A DNA stretch of 64,000 nucleotides from Nitrospirota bacterium (GCA_029261165.1 JAJDBV010000037.1:1-64000); one strand, 5' to 3'; shown: positions 1-9,265, numbered from the stretch's first letter. Translations and numbers: made by a program. Notes: generated by a model not told the origin, from the sequence alone.

Positions 1-35
1 TTAAAATGTGAGAAAAGAGTGTATTATTATGAGCC

Positions 36-110
36 ATGGCCTAATTCTCCTTTTTGATTCAATGAGTTATCGCAAACCCATTTTACCAAATCGGCTCGGA
101 ATTAGGCCAT
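36..110. repeat. 12-bp perfect inverted repeat
   Basis: The 12 bases at 36-47 are the exact reverse complement of 99-110, with about 50 bases between them. The right arm overlaps the beginning of a decayed gene. It could be a hairpin or the footprint of a lost element. No transposase is nearby, so its origin is open. Confidence 0.5.
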
Positions 111-377
111 CTTTTTCATCCGTTAACGGGACAGTAATGACTTGATTTTGCAGTTAAAAAGAACTTTTCGTCAAATCACTACGCCTTTAAAGTCAGTGAT
201 CAGCAGTTCGATGAAATACTTGACCATATTAAAACGGACAATATTACTTTTGGAAGTGAGCCTAATTCTGTGGACAACGGGAAAATCAATAATAATGATG
301 AAGGGCGGGGACTATATTTTGAAGATCCGAATGGCCATGTCCTAGAAATAATAACCAAAGATTATGTCATCGACTAA
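105..377 (+). pseudogene. Broken VOC (glyoxalase/bleomycin-resistance) family gene
   Basis: From 141 to the stop at 375-377 one frame reads LDFAV, then SSNHYAFKVSDQQFDEI, a D-N-G-K-I-N stretch and GRGLYFEDPNGHVLEI. This is the typical C-terminal half of a VOC-superfamily metalloprotein. Directly upstream, another frame (about 109-140) gives FSSVNGTVMT, which fits the residues expected before LDFAV, but a TGA at 138-140 blocks the downstream frame. At least one frameshift therefore separates the halves, and no convincing N-terminal half is visible. Family assignment is from remembered motif similarity. The substrate cannot be guessed. Confidence 0.6.
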
Positions 378-444
378 TTTTGTTAGGTCGGGATGTTCGC
401 GTAAACGGTATACAGCACTGGGCTCAAAATAAGCAGGAGGTGTA

Positions 445-1974
445 ATGTCAAAAGCACGCATAGTTGACCGCAAGCCAATGAAAACCGAACTTGATGCCGG
501 TGAACACTATTGGTGTGCTTGCGGGAAGTCGAATAACCAACCGTTCTGCGATGGTTCACATACAGGAACCGGTATTACGCCGCTTTCCTTCAAAGTCGAC
601 AAAAAGTCGGAAGGATGGATGTGTCTTTGCAAGCAAACCGGGAATGCCCCTTATTGTGACGGCACGCACAAATCTTTGCCGCCAGATGTTGATGAATTGG
701 ACTATCCGCCGAAACCGCGAACGGGGATGCCCACGCCAACAAAGACGGCTGAAGAACCAACGCTGGAACTAATCCATGCCCTGGCCCAGGATGGGCTTGA
801 AAAATTCGGGCATCACGGCGAAATGGGGGCAATGGGTGTCCCCCGTGCAGATCTTCCGTTGTGGGATGACATTCAACTACTCACTGCTCAGCTCCATCAT
901 CGGCCCTTGCTTGAAGACACACCGGTTGAAACGAATCTCGTCATCGGGCCAAACGCACAAAAGCCGCTACGTCTTGAGATCCCGATATTTGTATCCGACA
1001 TGAGTTTTGGTGCCCTTTCCGAGGAAGCCAAGACAGCGATGGCGCGTGGTGCTGAGTTGGCCGGAACCGGGATTTGTTCGGGTGAAGGTGGCATGCTGCC
1101 CGAAGAACAAAGATCCAACTCGCGTTACTTTTACGAGCTCGCTTCTGCAAAATTCGGGTATGAGGAGGCGCTTTTGACACAGGTGCAGGCATTTCATTTT
1201 AAGGCGGGGCAAGCGGCAAAGACCGGCACAGGAGGCCACCTGCCGGCTGCGAAAGTCACCGAGAAGATTGCCGCAGTTCGCAATCTGCCGCTTGGGCAGT
1301 CAGCGGTCTCACCACCTGCTTTCTGTGAGTTCGAGACGCCAGCCGATTACAAAGTATTTGCGGATCGCGTCAGGGAAATCTCAGGGGGTATTCCTGTTGG
1401 TTTTAAGATGTCCGCACAACACATCGAGAAGGACATCGACTTTGCGCTTGAGGCGAGTGCCGACTACATTATTCTCGATGGTCGAGGCGGTGGGACCGGT
1501 GCGGCCCCGCTGCTGTTTCGAAACAACATTTCTGTTCCGACAATCCCGGCGCTTGCCCGTGCGCGGCGTCATCTTCACACGCGCAAGCGCGAAGATGTAA
1601 CGCTTATCATTACGGGTGGTATTCGCACGCCAGCTGATTTTATTAAGGCTCTGTGCCTTGGTGCTGATGGCATCGCGGTCGCCAACAGTGCCATGCAGGC
1701 AATCGGCTGCATCGCAGCGCGCATCTGTCACACGAATAACTGCCCCGCCGGCGTTGCGACACAAAAGGAAGAACTCCGGGCGAGACTTCAAATAGACGTG
1801 GCGGCAGAACGCCTTGCGCGCTTCCTAAAGGCGTCGGTAGAACTCATGCAGATAATGGCACGCGCTTGCGGACACAGGCATCTCCGGGAGTTCAACTCGG
1901 GTGACATCACATCTTGGAAAAAATCGATGGCCGATCTGACAGGCATTCAATACGGCGGCGTACCGACAGAGTAA
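445..1974 (+). CDS. CDGSH iron-sulfur domains fused to FMN-binding glutamate synthase domain
   Basis: The 509-residue protein has two domain types. The N-terminus carries two CDGSH motifs (CACGKSNNQPFCDGSH near residues 24-39 and CLCKQTGNAPYCDGTH near 60-75), each expected to bind a 2Fe-2S cluster through three Cys and one His. Residues of about 120-480 form a glutamate-synthase-type TIM barrel with SDMSFGALS, GEGGM, a glycine-rich DGRGGGTGAAP and a terminal CHTNNCPAGVATQ motif like the cluster-binding segment of GltB. There is no glutamine amidotransferase domain, so ammonia or electrons must come from a partner, or the reaction differs from classical glutamate synthase. A strong Shine-Dalgarno (AGGAGGTG) lies 5 bases before the ATG. 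It stands alone, with tag convergent downstream. The domain assignment is secure; the reaction is unknown. Confidence 0.9.
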   Translation: MSKARIVDRKPMKTELDAGEHYWCACGKSNNQPFCDGSHTGTGITPLSFKVDKKSEGWMCLCKQTGNAPYCDGTHKSLPPDVDELDYPPKPRTGMPTPTKTAEEPTLELIHALAQDGLEKFGHHGEMGAMGVPRADLPLWDDIQLLTAQLHHRPLLEDTPVETNLVIGPNAQKPLRLEIPIFVSDMSFGALSEEAKTAMARGAELAGTGICSGEGGMLPEEQRSNSRYFYELASAKFGYEEALLTQVQAFHFKAGQAAKTGTGGHLPAAKVTEKIAAVRNLPLGQSAVSPPAFCEFETPADYKVFADRVREISGGIPVGFKMSAQHIEKDIDFALEASADYIILDGRGGGTGAAPLLFRNNISVPTIPALARARRHLHTRKREDVTLIITGGIRTPADFIKALCLGADGIAVANSAMQAIGCIAARICHTNNCPAGVATQKEELRARLQIDVAAERLARFLKASVELMQIMARACGHRHLREFNSGDITSWKKSMADLTGIQYGGVPTE

Positions 1975-1998
1975 AAATATCACCACGCGCAAGATCAA

Positions 1999-2613
1999 TC
2001 ACATTTCAGTGCATTCGTCTCTCGGAGTAGATTCAGACTTTCGGAAACAGTCGACGGCATGATCATCCACCATCCCTGTCGCCTGCATATGCGCGTAGCA
2101 AATCGTAGAACCCATGAATTTAAACCCCCGCTTCCGCATATCTTTGCTCATGGCATCCGATTCTTTTGTGGTGACTTTATAGTCTTCTTCCGTTCTGATC
2201 TCGTTGATGATCGGCTTTCCATCTACAAATTTCCAGATATATTTATCGAAGCTTCCAAATTCTTCCTGTACGTTCAGGAAAAGCTGCGCGTTATTTATTG
2301 TGGAAAGCACCTTGAGGCGATTGCGAATAATGCCTGGATTCTCTAACAGCAAGGCAACCCGCTTTGCATCATATCTTGCAATTTTCTCCGGGTTAAACTG
2401 GTCAAAGGCAAGTCGGTAGTTTTCCCGCTTTCGCAAGACGGTATACCAGCTTAATCCGGCCTGAGCAGATTCGAGTGTCAGAAATTCGAAGATGAGTCTG
2501 TCATCATGAACGGGAACACCCCATTCCTTGTCATGATATTCAATGTAATCGGGTTTGGTGAGGTCCACCCAGGGACAGCGGGTGGGCGTGTCTTCATTAT
2601 TGTGGATCTTCAT
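1999..2613 (-). CDS. tag: DNA-3-methyladenine glycosylase I
   Basis: The 204-residue protein matches Tag, which excises 3-methyladenine from alkylated DNA in base excision repair. It shows RCPW near the N-terminus, YHDKEWGVPVHDD, the QAGLSWYTVLRKRENYR core, GIIRNRLK, KRGFKFMGSTICYAHMQ and a late DHAVDCF. The N-terminal Cys and His and the late His and Cys fit the zinc site of the family. Length is close to the E. coli enzyme. The gene converges on the CDGSH-glutamate synthase gene with about 24 bases between them. Confidence 0.95.
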   Translation of the reverse strand: MKIHNNEDTPTRCPWVDLTKPDYIEYHDKEWGVPVHDDRLIFEFLTLESAQAGLSWYTVLRKRENYRLAFDQFNPEKIARYDAKRVALLLENPGIIRNRLKVLSTINNAQLFLNVQEEFGSFDKYIWKFVDGKPIINEIRTEEDYKVTTKESDAMSKDMRKRGFKFMGSTICYAHMQATGMVDDHAVDCFRKSESTPRDECTEM

Positions 2614-2935
2614 CGTTATATATCGGCCCTGTCAGATAATTTCTCATCAACACGCATAGCGAGCGCAATCCCAGCCTTTCTCGGACAGGATTCGGCGAGT
2701 GGAAACCTTTAGGAGGTTACTCGCTTTCGGGTAGGAGAATCCCCGCCCCACTTAGAGAACCGGTTTCTTCAATATATCGGACCTGCATGTCGATGGCAAC
2801 CTTTCGGGAGGCGTGATCTCTCGGTCACAATGGTAATGCGGCAAAGAAAGAGAGCAGGTGGCCAATTTTTGATTTTTAATATCTTCAATGTTAGACTTGG
2901 ATTCACAAATCAAACTAGAAGGAAACGTACAAACC

Positions 2936-3832
2936 ATGCCGGAACAACATTTTTTGACGTCGCCGCAGCGCCGGACGGAGCGGCTGCCTTCCTGGTTCAG
3001 GGTTAAACGGGAAACGGGGAAGCATTATCTGAGGATCCGTCATCTCGCAAAGCGCCTCAACCTTCACACCGTCTGCGAAGAGGCGCGTTGTCCTAATATT
3101 TGGGAATGTTGGAATAATGGCACGGCAACCTTCATGATTCTTGGAGAGATCTGCACCCGAAGCTGCGGGTTCTGCGCGGTCACGTTCGGTCTTCCGAATG
3201 AACTGGACCGCTCTGAACCGGCCCACTTGACGGAAGCGGTCGCCGCGTTGGACTTGGGGCATGCCGTGATTACGTCCGTGAACCGGGACGAACTGGAAAA
3301 CGGCGGGGCCGAGATCTTCTCCGAATCAATCACGCAAATCCGTGCGCGTTCCCCGAAATGCACGATTGAAGTTCTCATCCCCGACTTTCAGGGGAAGAAA
3401 AGCGCGCTTGAGATCGTTCTGGACGCGCGTCCCGACATCCTGGCCCATAATATGGAGACGGTCTCACGGCTCTACCGACATGTCCGACCGCAAGCCCAAT
3501 ACACGCGATCCTTACAGGTTCTGACCTGGGCGAAGGAAGAAGGCCTGCTTACAAAAACAGGCCTGATGCTCGGTCTCGGCGAGACGATTGATGAGGTCCG
3601 CACCGTGATGGCCGACCTGGTGGCCGTTGGCTGCGACATTCTCACCCTCGGACAATATCTCCAGCCAACGGAAAAACACCTCCCCATTGCTCGCTTCGTC
3701 CACCCGGATGAATTTACGCAACTTAAAGAAGAGGGAGAGGAAATGGGACTCTCCCATGTCGAGTCCGGTCCTCTCGTCCGAAGCTCCTACCACGCCGAGG
3801 CACAAGCCGGCGCGCTGCCCATGGCGCGATAA
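2936..3832 (+). CDS. lipA: Lipoyl synthase
   Basis: This radical SAM enzyme inserts two sulfurs into protein-bound octanoyl groups to make lipoyl cofactors for 2-oxoacid dehydrogenases and the glycine cleavage system. Both cluster motifs are present: CEEARCPNIWEC (auxiliary 4Fe-4S) and CTRSCGFC (SAM-binding 4Fe-4S), followed by TSVNRDEL, VLIPDFQG, HNMETV and GLMLGLGET. An upstream ATG at 2888 would add 16 residues but has no ribosome-binding site. The ATG at 2936 follows AGAAGGA by 12 bases and gives a normal-length N-terminus (298 residues). A TPR gene starts 15 bases downstream and may be co-transcribed. No lipB is in the window. Confidence 0.95.
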   Translation: MPEQHFLTSPQRRTERLPSWFRVKRETGKHYLRIRHLAKRLNLHTVCEEARCPNIWECWNNGTATFMILGEICTRSCGFCAVTFGLPNELDRSEPAHLTEAVAALDLGHAVITSVNRDELENGGAEIFSESITQIRARSPKCTIEVLIPDFQGKKSALEIVLDARPDILAHNMETVSRLYRHVRPQAQYTRSLQVLTWAKEEGLLTKTGLMLGLGETIDEVRTVMADLVAVGCDILTLGQYLQPTEKHLPIARFVHPDEFTQLKEEGEEMGLSHVESGPLVRSSYHAEAQAGALPMAR

Positions 3833-3847
3833 AGACAGATCAACTGA

Positions 3848-4615
3848 ATGGACCCCTATACCTTCATGCGACAAGGCAATGACGCGTTCTCAAAAGGAGA
3901 CTACGGGAGTGCCTTGTCACTTTACCTCAAGGCTGTAGAAGGGATTCGCGAAGATCCTGATCCGCTGGCAGATCTTTATGGGAACATCGGAAACGTTTAT
4001 GGGGCTATCGGAAAGATCGATGAGGCCATCGGATATTACAAAAAGTCCATGGAGATTTTACGACGTATGGAAGATTATGGCCGCCTGGGCGTCACCTATG
4101 TGAATATCGGGAATCTCTATGCCGATCGGGGGAATTCGGAGCAAGGCATTCACTATTACAAGCAAGGCGTCCTCCTTCTGGAACGGTCGGAGAAATGGGA
4201 GGAATTGGCTGTGCTTTACGGGAATATCTCCCTTGCTCTGGTTCAGCATTCAGAACAACAAACTTCCCTTGAATATGCCGAAAAGGGGATGGCCCTGGCG
4301 AGCAGGCTCAATCGACCCAAGTTGACCGCCGATGCCACTCATCGCCTTGCAAAGGCAAAGGAAGGGGTCGGAGAGCTCACAGACGCGCTCCGTCTGAGTA
4401 AATCGGCCTATTTTCTTTATCATCAGATCAAGGACGAGATGGGCTGTGCTGCATCTCTCTACCACCAGGTTTCATTGTATGAATCAACGGGGGATCTGAA
4501 AGCGGCGATTCGCTGCCTAAAGGGAGTGATCGTCATCGATGAAAAATATGCACTCCCAAAATTAAACAAGAACAAGAAACGGTTGAAGAAACTTCAAGAC
4601 AGGTGCTCAGAATAG
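3848..4615 (+). CDS. Tetratricopeptide repeat protein
   Basis: The 255 residues consist of successive TPR units. Examples are LADLYGNIGNVYGAIGKIDE, LGVTYVNIGNLYADRGNSEQ, LAVLYGNISLALVQHSEQ and CAASLYHQVSLYESTGDL. There is no signal peptide or enzymatic domain, so a cytoplasmic protein-protein scaffold is likely. The gene begins 15 bases after lipA and could share its transcript. No specific partner can be inferred, and the repeat family is common. The ribosome-binding site before the ATG is weak. Confidence 0.8.
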   Translation: MDPYTFMRQGNDAFSKGDYGSALSLYLKAVEGIREDPDPLADLYGNIGNVYGAIGKIDEAIGYYKKSMEILRRMEDYGRLGVTYVNIGNLYADRGNSEQGIHYYKQGVLLLERSEKWEELAVLYGNISLALVQHSEQQTSLEYAEKGMALASRLNRPKLTADATHRLAKAKEGVGELTDALRLSKSAYFLYHQIKDEMGCAASLYHQVSLYESTGDLKAAIRCLKGVIVIDEKYALPKLNKNKKRLKKLQDRCSE

Positions 4616-4853
4616 ATCCCGAAAAAAATAAAGGGAGCGACCTGATTAAGTCTAGAATCCGTTTTATTGCCTACCATCAGAAGCTTCCCTCTCCGGAAAG
4701 ATATCCCCCTGCAGTAGGGTAAAGCCCCAATCGTTTTCTCATCGGAAAGTTTACCTTAAAACCGAATCCTTCATGGGCGAGACCTCCACTTCGGGAAAAT
4801 CATTTCCGGAGAAACCTCAAGTTTTCATCCCTTCCATCCGATAAGTGAGGAAT

Positions 4854-6650
4854 ATGGAAAATAAACTCAAAAACAAGGCACAGAAGCATTCAAATAACGG
4901 GTTGGATGTAATGCCTGAGGAATTGGATATCCTTAAGCATGTTCTGAATCACTCTATCATGGTCACCATCTCTGATGAAGAGGGGATCCTTCAATATGTG
5001 AACAAGAAGTTTTGTGAAATTTCAAAATTCAGCAGAGAAGAACTCATCGGGAAGGACCACCCCATTGTCAATGCAAGCTGCCACTCAAGAGATTTTATGG
5101 CAAAAATGTGGGACACGATTACTTCCGGAAAAACCTGGAAGGGTGAACTCAGGAACAGGGCGAAAGATGGGTCGTTTTATTGGGTCGATACAACGATCAC
5201 ACCTTTTCTCGACGGGGAAAACAAACCCTATCAGTATCTCGCAATACACACGGATATCACAAAGCAGAAAGAGATCGAAGAACATGTACATCATTTGGTC
5301 CATTACGATACGCTAACCGGACTTCCCAACCGCACCATGTTTCTCGATCGTCTCACGCAAGGGCTCGCTCAGGCAAAACGGCATGATCAAAAAATGGCCA
5401 TTCTATTCCTTGACCTTGATCGTTTTAAATTGACCAACGAGAGCATGGGACACCATGTCGGTGATCGTTTACTGGAGATTGTGGCAGATCGCCTAGGACA
5501 ATGTCTGCGCAAGGACGACTTCCTGGCAAGAATGGCGGGGGACGAATTCGGTCTGCTGCTCACGATGATCTCAAGAGATGAGGACGTTATCCTGGTCAGT
5601 GACAGGGTACTTAAGACCCTGAACCAGCCGATCCAGATCGAAGTGCAGGAGATAATGATTAAAGGAAGTATCGGGATCAGCATTTATCCAAGCGATGGGG
5701 ACGACACTGAAACCCTTCTCAAGAATGCCGATCTGGCGATGTCACATGCAAAAGAAAAAGGGAAAGGACAATTTAACTTCTATTCACCCAGACTGAATAA
5801 CAAGCTTCATCAGAACCTAAAAATAGAGTCTGCCCTGAGCCATGCCATAGAACGAAGTGAATTTAAACTGAACTACCAACCCCAAATCTGTCTCAGGACA
5901 GGAAAGATCATTGGCATGGAAGCTCTCATTCGCTGGGAACGGCCTGGGGTGGGACTGGTCTCCCCCGCAGAGTTTGTCCCGGTTGCTGAAGAAACGGGCC
6001 TTATTGTCCCAATCGGGGAGTGGGTACTACGCACCGCCTGCGCGCAAAACAAGGCCTGGCAGCTTAAGGGTTTACCGAAAATATCCATGGCAGTCAACGT
6101 CTCTGCCGTTCAATTCAAGAAGGAGGACTTCATCGAGATTGTGGCCCGGGTTTTAAACGAGACCGGACTGGACCCCGCTGATTTGATCTTGGAGATGACC
6201 GAGTCGATGTTAATGGAAAATACAGATATGACGATTAAGCAGTTCAATAAATTGAAAAAGGCAGGCGTTACCCTTTCGATCGATGATTTTGGTACCGGCT
6301 ATTCTTCTTTGGGCTACTTGAAGCGTTTTCCGATCAATTCATTAAAAATTGATCGATCTTTTGTCAATGATATCGCACAGGATGAGGATGATGCCGTGAT
6401 TACCACTGCGATCATTTCCCTTGCACACAATTTGAGAATGGATGTCGTGGCTGAAGGGATAGAAACAGAAGAACAACTTATTTTTTTGCAGGAAAACGAG
6501 TGCGATAGCGGACAGGGATTTCTCTTCAGCCGTCCTGTGCCGGCGGATGCAGCTGAAGCACTCTTACAAAAAATAAGATGGTCTCCATCCTTGGACAAAC
6601 CACCGAGTCATAAACAACTCGGGGAATCTCTATCCGAGGGTTCTTTCTAA
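4854..6650 (+). CDS. PAS-GGDEF-EAL cyclic-di-GMP signalling protein
   Basis: The protein of about 598 residues has a PAS/PAC sensor (residues of about 25-150, with GKDHPIVN and a KDGSFYWVDTTI stretch), then GGDEF and EAL domains. The GGDEF site is the variant AGDEF, preceded by an RKDD inhibitory site exactly five residues upstream. The EAL domain keeps EALIRW, NVSAVQF, EMTESMLM, DDFGTGYSSL, KIDRSFV and AEGIET, so phosphodiesterase activity is likely. Diguanylate cyclase activity is possible but less certain. No membrane segment is seen, so sensing is probably cytoplasmic. A GTG at 4845 is an alternative start. The next genes are also signalling genes on the same strand. Confidence 0.92.
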   Translation: MENKLKNKAQKHSNNGLDVMPEELDILKHVLNHSIMVTISDEEGILQYVNKKFCEISKFSREELIGKDHPIVNASCHSRDFMAKMWDTITSGKTWKGELRNRAKDGSFYWVDTTITPFLDGENKPYQYLAIHTDITKQKEIEEHVHHLVHYDTLTGLPNRTMFLDRLTQGLAQAKRHDQKMAILFLDLDRFKLTNESMGHHVGDRLLEIVADRLGQCLRKDDFLARMAGDEFGLLLTMISRDEDVILVSDRVLKTLNQPIQIEVQEIMIKGSIGISIYPSDGDDTETLLKNADLAMSHAKEKGKGQFNFYSPRLNNKLHQNLKIESALSHAIERSEFKLNYQPQICLRTGKIIGMEALIRWERPGVGLVSPAEFVPVAEETGLIVPIGEWVLRTACAQNKAWQLKGLPKISMAVNVSAVQFKKEDFIEIVARVLNETGLDPADLILEMTESMLMENTDMTIKQFNKLKKAGVTLSIDDFGTGYSSLGYLKRFPINSLKIDRSFVNDIAQDEDDAVITTAIISLAHNLRMDVVAEGIETEEQLIFLQENECDSGQGFLFSRPVPADAAEALLQKIRWSPSLDKPPSHKQLGESLSEGSF

Positions 6651-6672
6651 TGTCTTCTATAGAGAGGTGTGC

Positions 6673-7002
6673 ATGAGAAATATCCTGTTAGCGTCGGCAA
6701 GAGAAAAGATGATTCTGGCGAAGGACATCGCCCACCCAAGCGGTCCAGACCGGCTTCCGATCTATAGAAAAGGGACGGAATTGACCGAAGCACTCATTGA
6801 GCGTTTGGCAGGGATGGGAATCCAATCTCTCGCCGTGAGCGAGCGGTCAGACAATGGGGAGGAAGACCGTGATCTCCAAGAGCGTCTCGATGCATTGGAG
6901 TATCGATTCAAGCGTCTGGACGGGAATCAACTCATGATGAATCTAAAGGGGATCGTGAGAAAACAATTAATTTATTCGATGGAAAATGACCATGGAGACT
7001 AA
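6673..7002 (+). CDS. Small conserved protein of the c-di-GMP block
   Basis: About 109 residues, starting at the ATG that follows AGAGAGG by five bases. The N-terminal half (SAREKMILAKDI, LPIYRKGTELTEALIERLAG, then MGI) resembles the short domain often found before HD-GYP or HDOD domains in signalling proteins. The C-terminal half is charged and probably helical. Its last codons overlap the start of the HDOD gene by 17 bases, so the two are translationally coupled and probably work together. Its biochemical role is unknown. Confidence 0.65.
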   Translation: MRNILLASAREKMILAKDIAHPSGPDRLPIYRKGTELTEALIERLAGMGIQSLAVSERSDNGEEDRDLQERLDALEYRFKRLDGNQLMMNLKGIVRKQLIYSMENDHGD

Positions 7003-7840
7003 ACGCCATCCGTTTATGAAGGTGATCAAAGACGTCCGGTCTCTGCCCACCATCCCCGGGATCATCGCAAAGGTCTTACTTTTGCTGGACGACAACAAGA
7101 CTTCTTTTAAAGAGATCTCCAGGTTGATCTCGTCTGATCAGACCTTGTCCTCCAGGATTCTACGCCTTGCAAATTCCCCGTTCTATAGATTTCCGGGCCA
7201 TGTCTCAACCATCCCGGCAGCAATGCTCATGCTTGGCTCTAAAGCCATCAAGGGACTTGTCTTGACCTCAATTATTTTTGAGATGACGGATAAAAATAGC
7301 TTGGGATACTGGGAACATTCACTCGGTACGGCCACTGCCGCCAATATCATTGCGAAACGACTAAGAGTGGCAAAGCCAGAAGAGGTCTCAACGGCAGCCC
7401 TTTTGCACGATATCGGAAAAGTGATCATTAAGTCAAAACTTAGAGATGACTATGAAGCGCTCCTCACTCAGATCAAGGAGAAGGAGGTCTCCATGAGGGA
7501 GGCGGAATTGGAGATGTTCGAAGTAGACCATGCCGAAGTTGGAGGATGGGCCGTAAGTTCTTGGGGGCTCCCTGAAGTATTATGTGAACCCATTGCTTGT
7601 CATCATGATGTTGAAAAGGCGGAAACTTACCGGGTAGAGGCCGCCATTGTCCACTTGGCCGATATTTTGATCAAGGCGAATGGATTTGGTTTTACCGGAG
7701 ACGATTTTGTCCCTCCTATCCAGCCCGCTGCTTGGGAGGTCCTGAATGTCAATGAACCTTTTCTGGAAGAGATCACTGTAGAGCTTGGCCATAAATTAAT
7801 CGAGGTGCACGAATTTAGTCAAGGAATCCAATCCGTATAA
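6986..7840 (+). CDS. HDOD domain signalling protein
   Basis: The 284-residue protein shows the HDOD pattern: VRSLPTIPGIIAKVL, ISSDQTLSSRILRLANSPFY, an SKAIKGLVLTSI helix, ALLHDIGK and later CHHDVE. HDOD proteins are HD-superfamily members usually linked to signal transduction or regulation; many lack catalytic activity. The ATG at 6986 lies inside the preceding gene; an ATG at 6992 is the alternative. The gene sits between a PAS-GGDEF-EAL and a CBS-GGDEF gene, which suggests involvement in c-di-GMP signalling. Confidence 0.88.
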   Translation: MTMETKRHPFMKVIKDVRSLPTIPGIIAKVLLLLDDNKTSFKEISRLISSDQTLSSRILRLANSPFYRFPGHVSTIPAAMLMLGSKAIKGLVLTSIIFEMTDKNSLGYWEHSLGTATAANIIAKRLRVAKPEEVSTAALLHDIGKVIIKSKLRDDYEALLTQIKEKEVSMREAELEMFEVDHAEVGGWAVSSWGLPEVLCEPIACHHDVEKAETYRVEAAIVHLADILIKANGFGFTGDDFVPPIQPAAWEVLNVNEPFLEEITVELGHKLIEVHEFSQGIQSV

Positions 7841-7919
7841 CAATTGTATGGAGACCGCGTGTTTGACCTTTATTTTCGTAAGATTGGTCACCTTTAAAGA
7901 ACGAAGGGATGAATGAACA

Positions 7920-8927
7920 ATGAATGAACTTAAAAGCGAGCAGCTGATGACAACGGAAGTCACCTGCGTCGATCCGGAAACAAAGATCGCAGAGGTGGTT
8001 CGCCTAATGCACGAACACCGACATTCGTGCCTTGTTGTCACCGAGAGGAAAATTCCAGTTGGAATCATCACGGAGCGGGACCTGGTCCGTATTATGGCAC
8101 ACTCGCTCGACCATCCAGATGCCACCACCGGTTTTGCCTCTGAGATAATGTCCTCGCCCCCGATAACGCTTGATCTCAGCGTCACTGTATTCGATGCACT
8201 CGTCGTCGCACGGAGCAAGAGGGTTCGCCATCTCCCGGTTGTCAATCCGAACGGCGAGATCGCCGGCCTTCTTACGCAAACGGATCTCGTACGCTCCCAT
8301 TTTCTGATGATTGAGAAGATTCGGGAATTGGTGGAACTCTCTGTCACCACAAAAACAGAGGAACTGAAGGAAGCCAATAAAGAGCTGAAAGCACTGGCAC
8401 TGGAAGATGCCCTCCTCGGAATCGGGAATCGCCGTGCCATGGAGGTTGATCTGCAATACACGCATAGCGCAGCAATGCGCCACGCGTGGTCTTACTCGGT
8501 CATCATCCTCGATATTGACCACTTTAAAGAATATAATGACTACTACGGCCACTTGATGGGAGACAAGGCACTGAAAGAGGTGACAGACAGTTTAAAATTG
8601 TCTATCCGGAAGTCGGATCGACTCTACCGCTACGGCGGTGAGGAGTTTCTCCTGCTCCTGCCTGAGACAAGAGGAGACCAGGCCGAGATCCTGGCACGGC
8701 GGATGGTCAAACGTCTTGCTGATATGGGCATTTCTCACAGCAAGAACCCGTTCAATGTGGTCACAATGAGCGGTGGGATAGGAACAAACGGCGCTGGATT
8801 AAAACGAAAATCAAAGTGGGAAGAGGTCGTTGCCGAAGCGGATCTGGGGTTATATAAAGCCAAGCGAAATGGCCGCAACCAGATCGCAATCGATATCATA
8901 GAACATGATGTTCAGATCGCTGAATAA
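7920..8927 (+). CDS. Tandem CBS domains with GGDEF diguanylate cyclase
   Basis: Residues of about 5-125 form a CBS pair (MTTEVTCVDPETKIAEVVRL, GIITERDLVRIMAH, then MSSPPITLDLSV and GLLTQTDLVRSHF). A short helical linker leads into a GGDEF domain at about 160-330. The catalytic motif is GGEEF and is preceded by an RKSD inhibitory site five residues upstream, so an active, product-inhibited diguanylate cyclase is likely. CBS pairs bind adenine nucleotides, which may tie c-di-GMP synthesis to energy state. No membrane segments are present. A broken receiver gene follows 39 bases downstream. Confidence 0.92.
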   Translation: MNELKSEQLMTTEVTCVDPETKIAEVVRLMHEHRHSCLVVTERKIPVGIITERDLVRIMAHSLDHPDATTGFASEIMSSPPITLDLSVTVFDALVVARSKRVRHLPVVNPNGEIAGLLTQTDLVRSHFLMIEKIRELVELSVTTKTEELKEANKELKALALEDALLGIGNRRAMEVDLQYTHSAAMRHAWSYSVIILDIDHFKEYNDYYGHLMGDKALKEVTDSLKLSIRKSDRLYRYGGEEFLLLLPETRGDQAEILARRMVKRLADMGISHSKNPFNVVTMSGGIGTNGAGLKRKSKWEEVVAEADLGLYKAKRNGRNQIAIDIIEHDVQIAE

Positions 8928-8966
8928 AATGGCGGACGGGTTTCATAAAATGAACGAGAACATTTC

Positions 8967-9265
8967 GTGAAAAATAAGAGGATCCTCATTGTTGATGACG
9001 ATACCACCGTGTGAGAACTGTCCGCCTTTTGTTAGAGAAAGATGATGTCGGGGACATCATCGAGTGCCCTGATGGAATTGATGTCCTGGAAAAAGCCGTA
9101 GATGTGAAACCGGACCTGATTCTCATGGACATTATGATGCCCAAGGTGGGCGGCCTTGAAGCATTCCGCTGCTTAAAAGCCAGCCCCATCACTGCAGAGA
9201 TTCCTGTCATCATGCGCACTGCGAAGGGAGATCAGGGTTTGCTACAACAAGCAAAGGAGGCCTGA
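8967..9265 (+). pseudogene. Frameshifted response regulator receiver
   Basis: Starting at GTG 8967 the frame reads KNKRILIVDDDTTV and then hits TGA at 9012-9014. Shifting the frame gives RTVRLLLEKDD, VKPDLILMDIMMPKVGGLEA and VIMRTAKGDQGLLQQAKEA. Together these are a CheY-like receiver with the acidic pair and phospho-acceptor Asp of LILMDIMMP. Loss of a single base near 9011-9012 explains the break. The 3' end is also degraded: after KEA a second shift would be needed to read NRY and the lysine region near position 9290. The gene would have been the output partner of the upstream c-di-GMP block. A sequencing error is the alternative explanation for one break but less likely for two. Confidence 0.75.

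Noticed and set aside
142-345. Open frame of 67 codons at the window start
   Set aside because: It overlaps the VOC remnant in another frame and its translation has no family resemblance, while the other frame shows clear VOC motifs.
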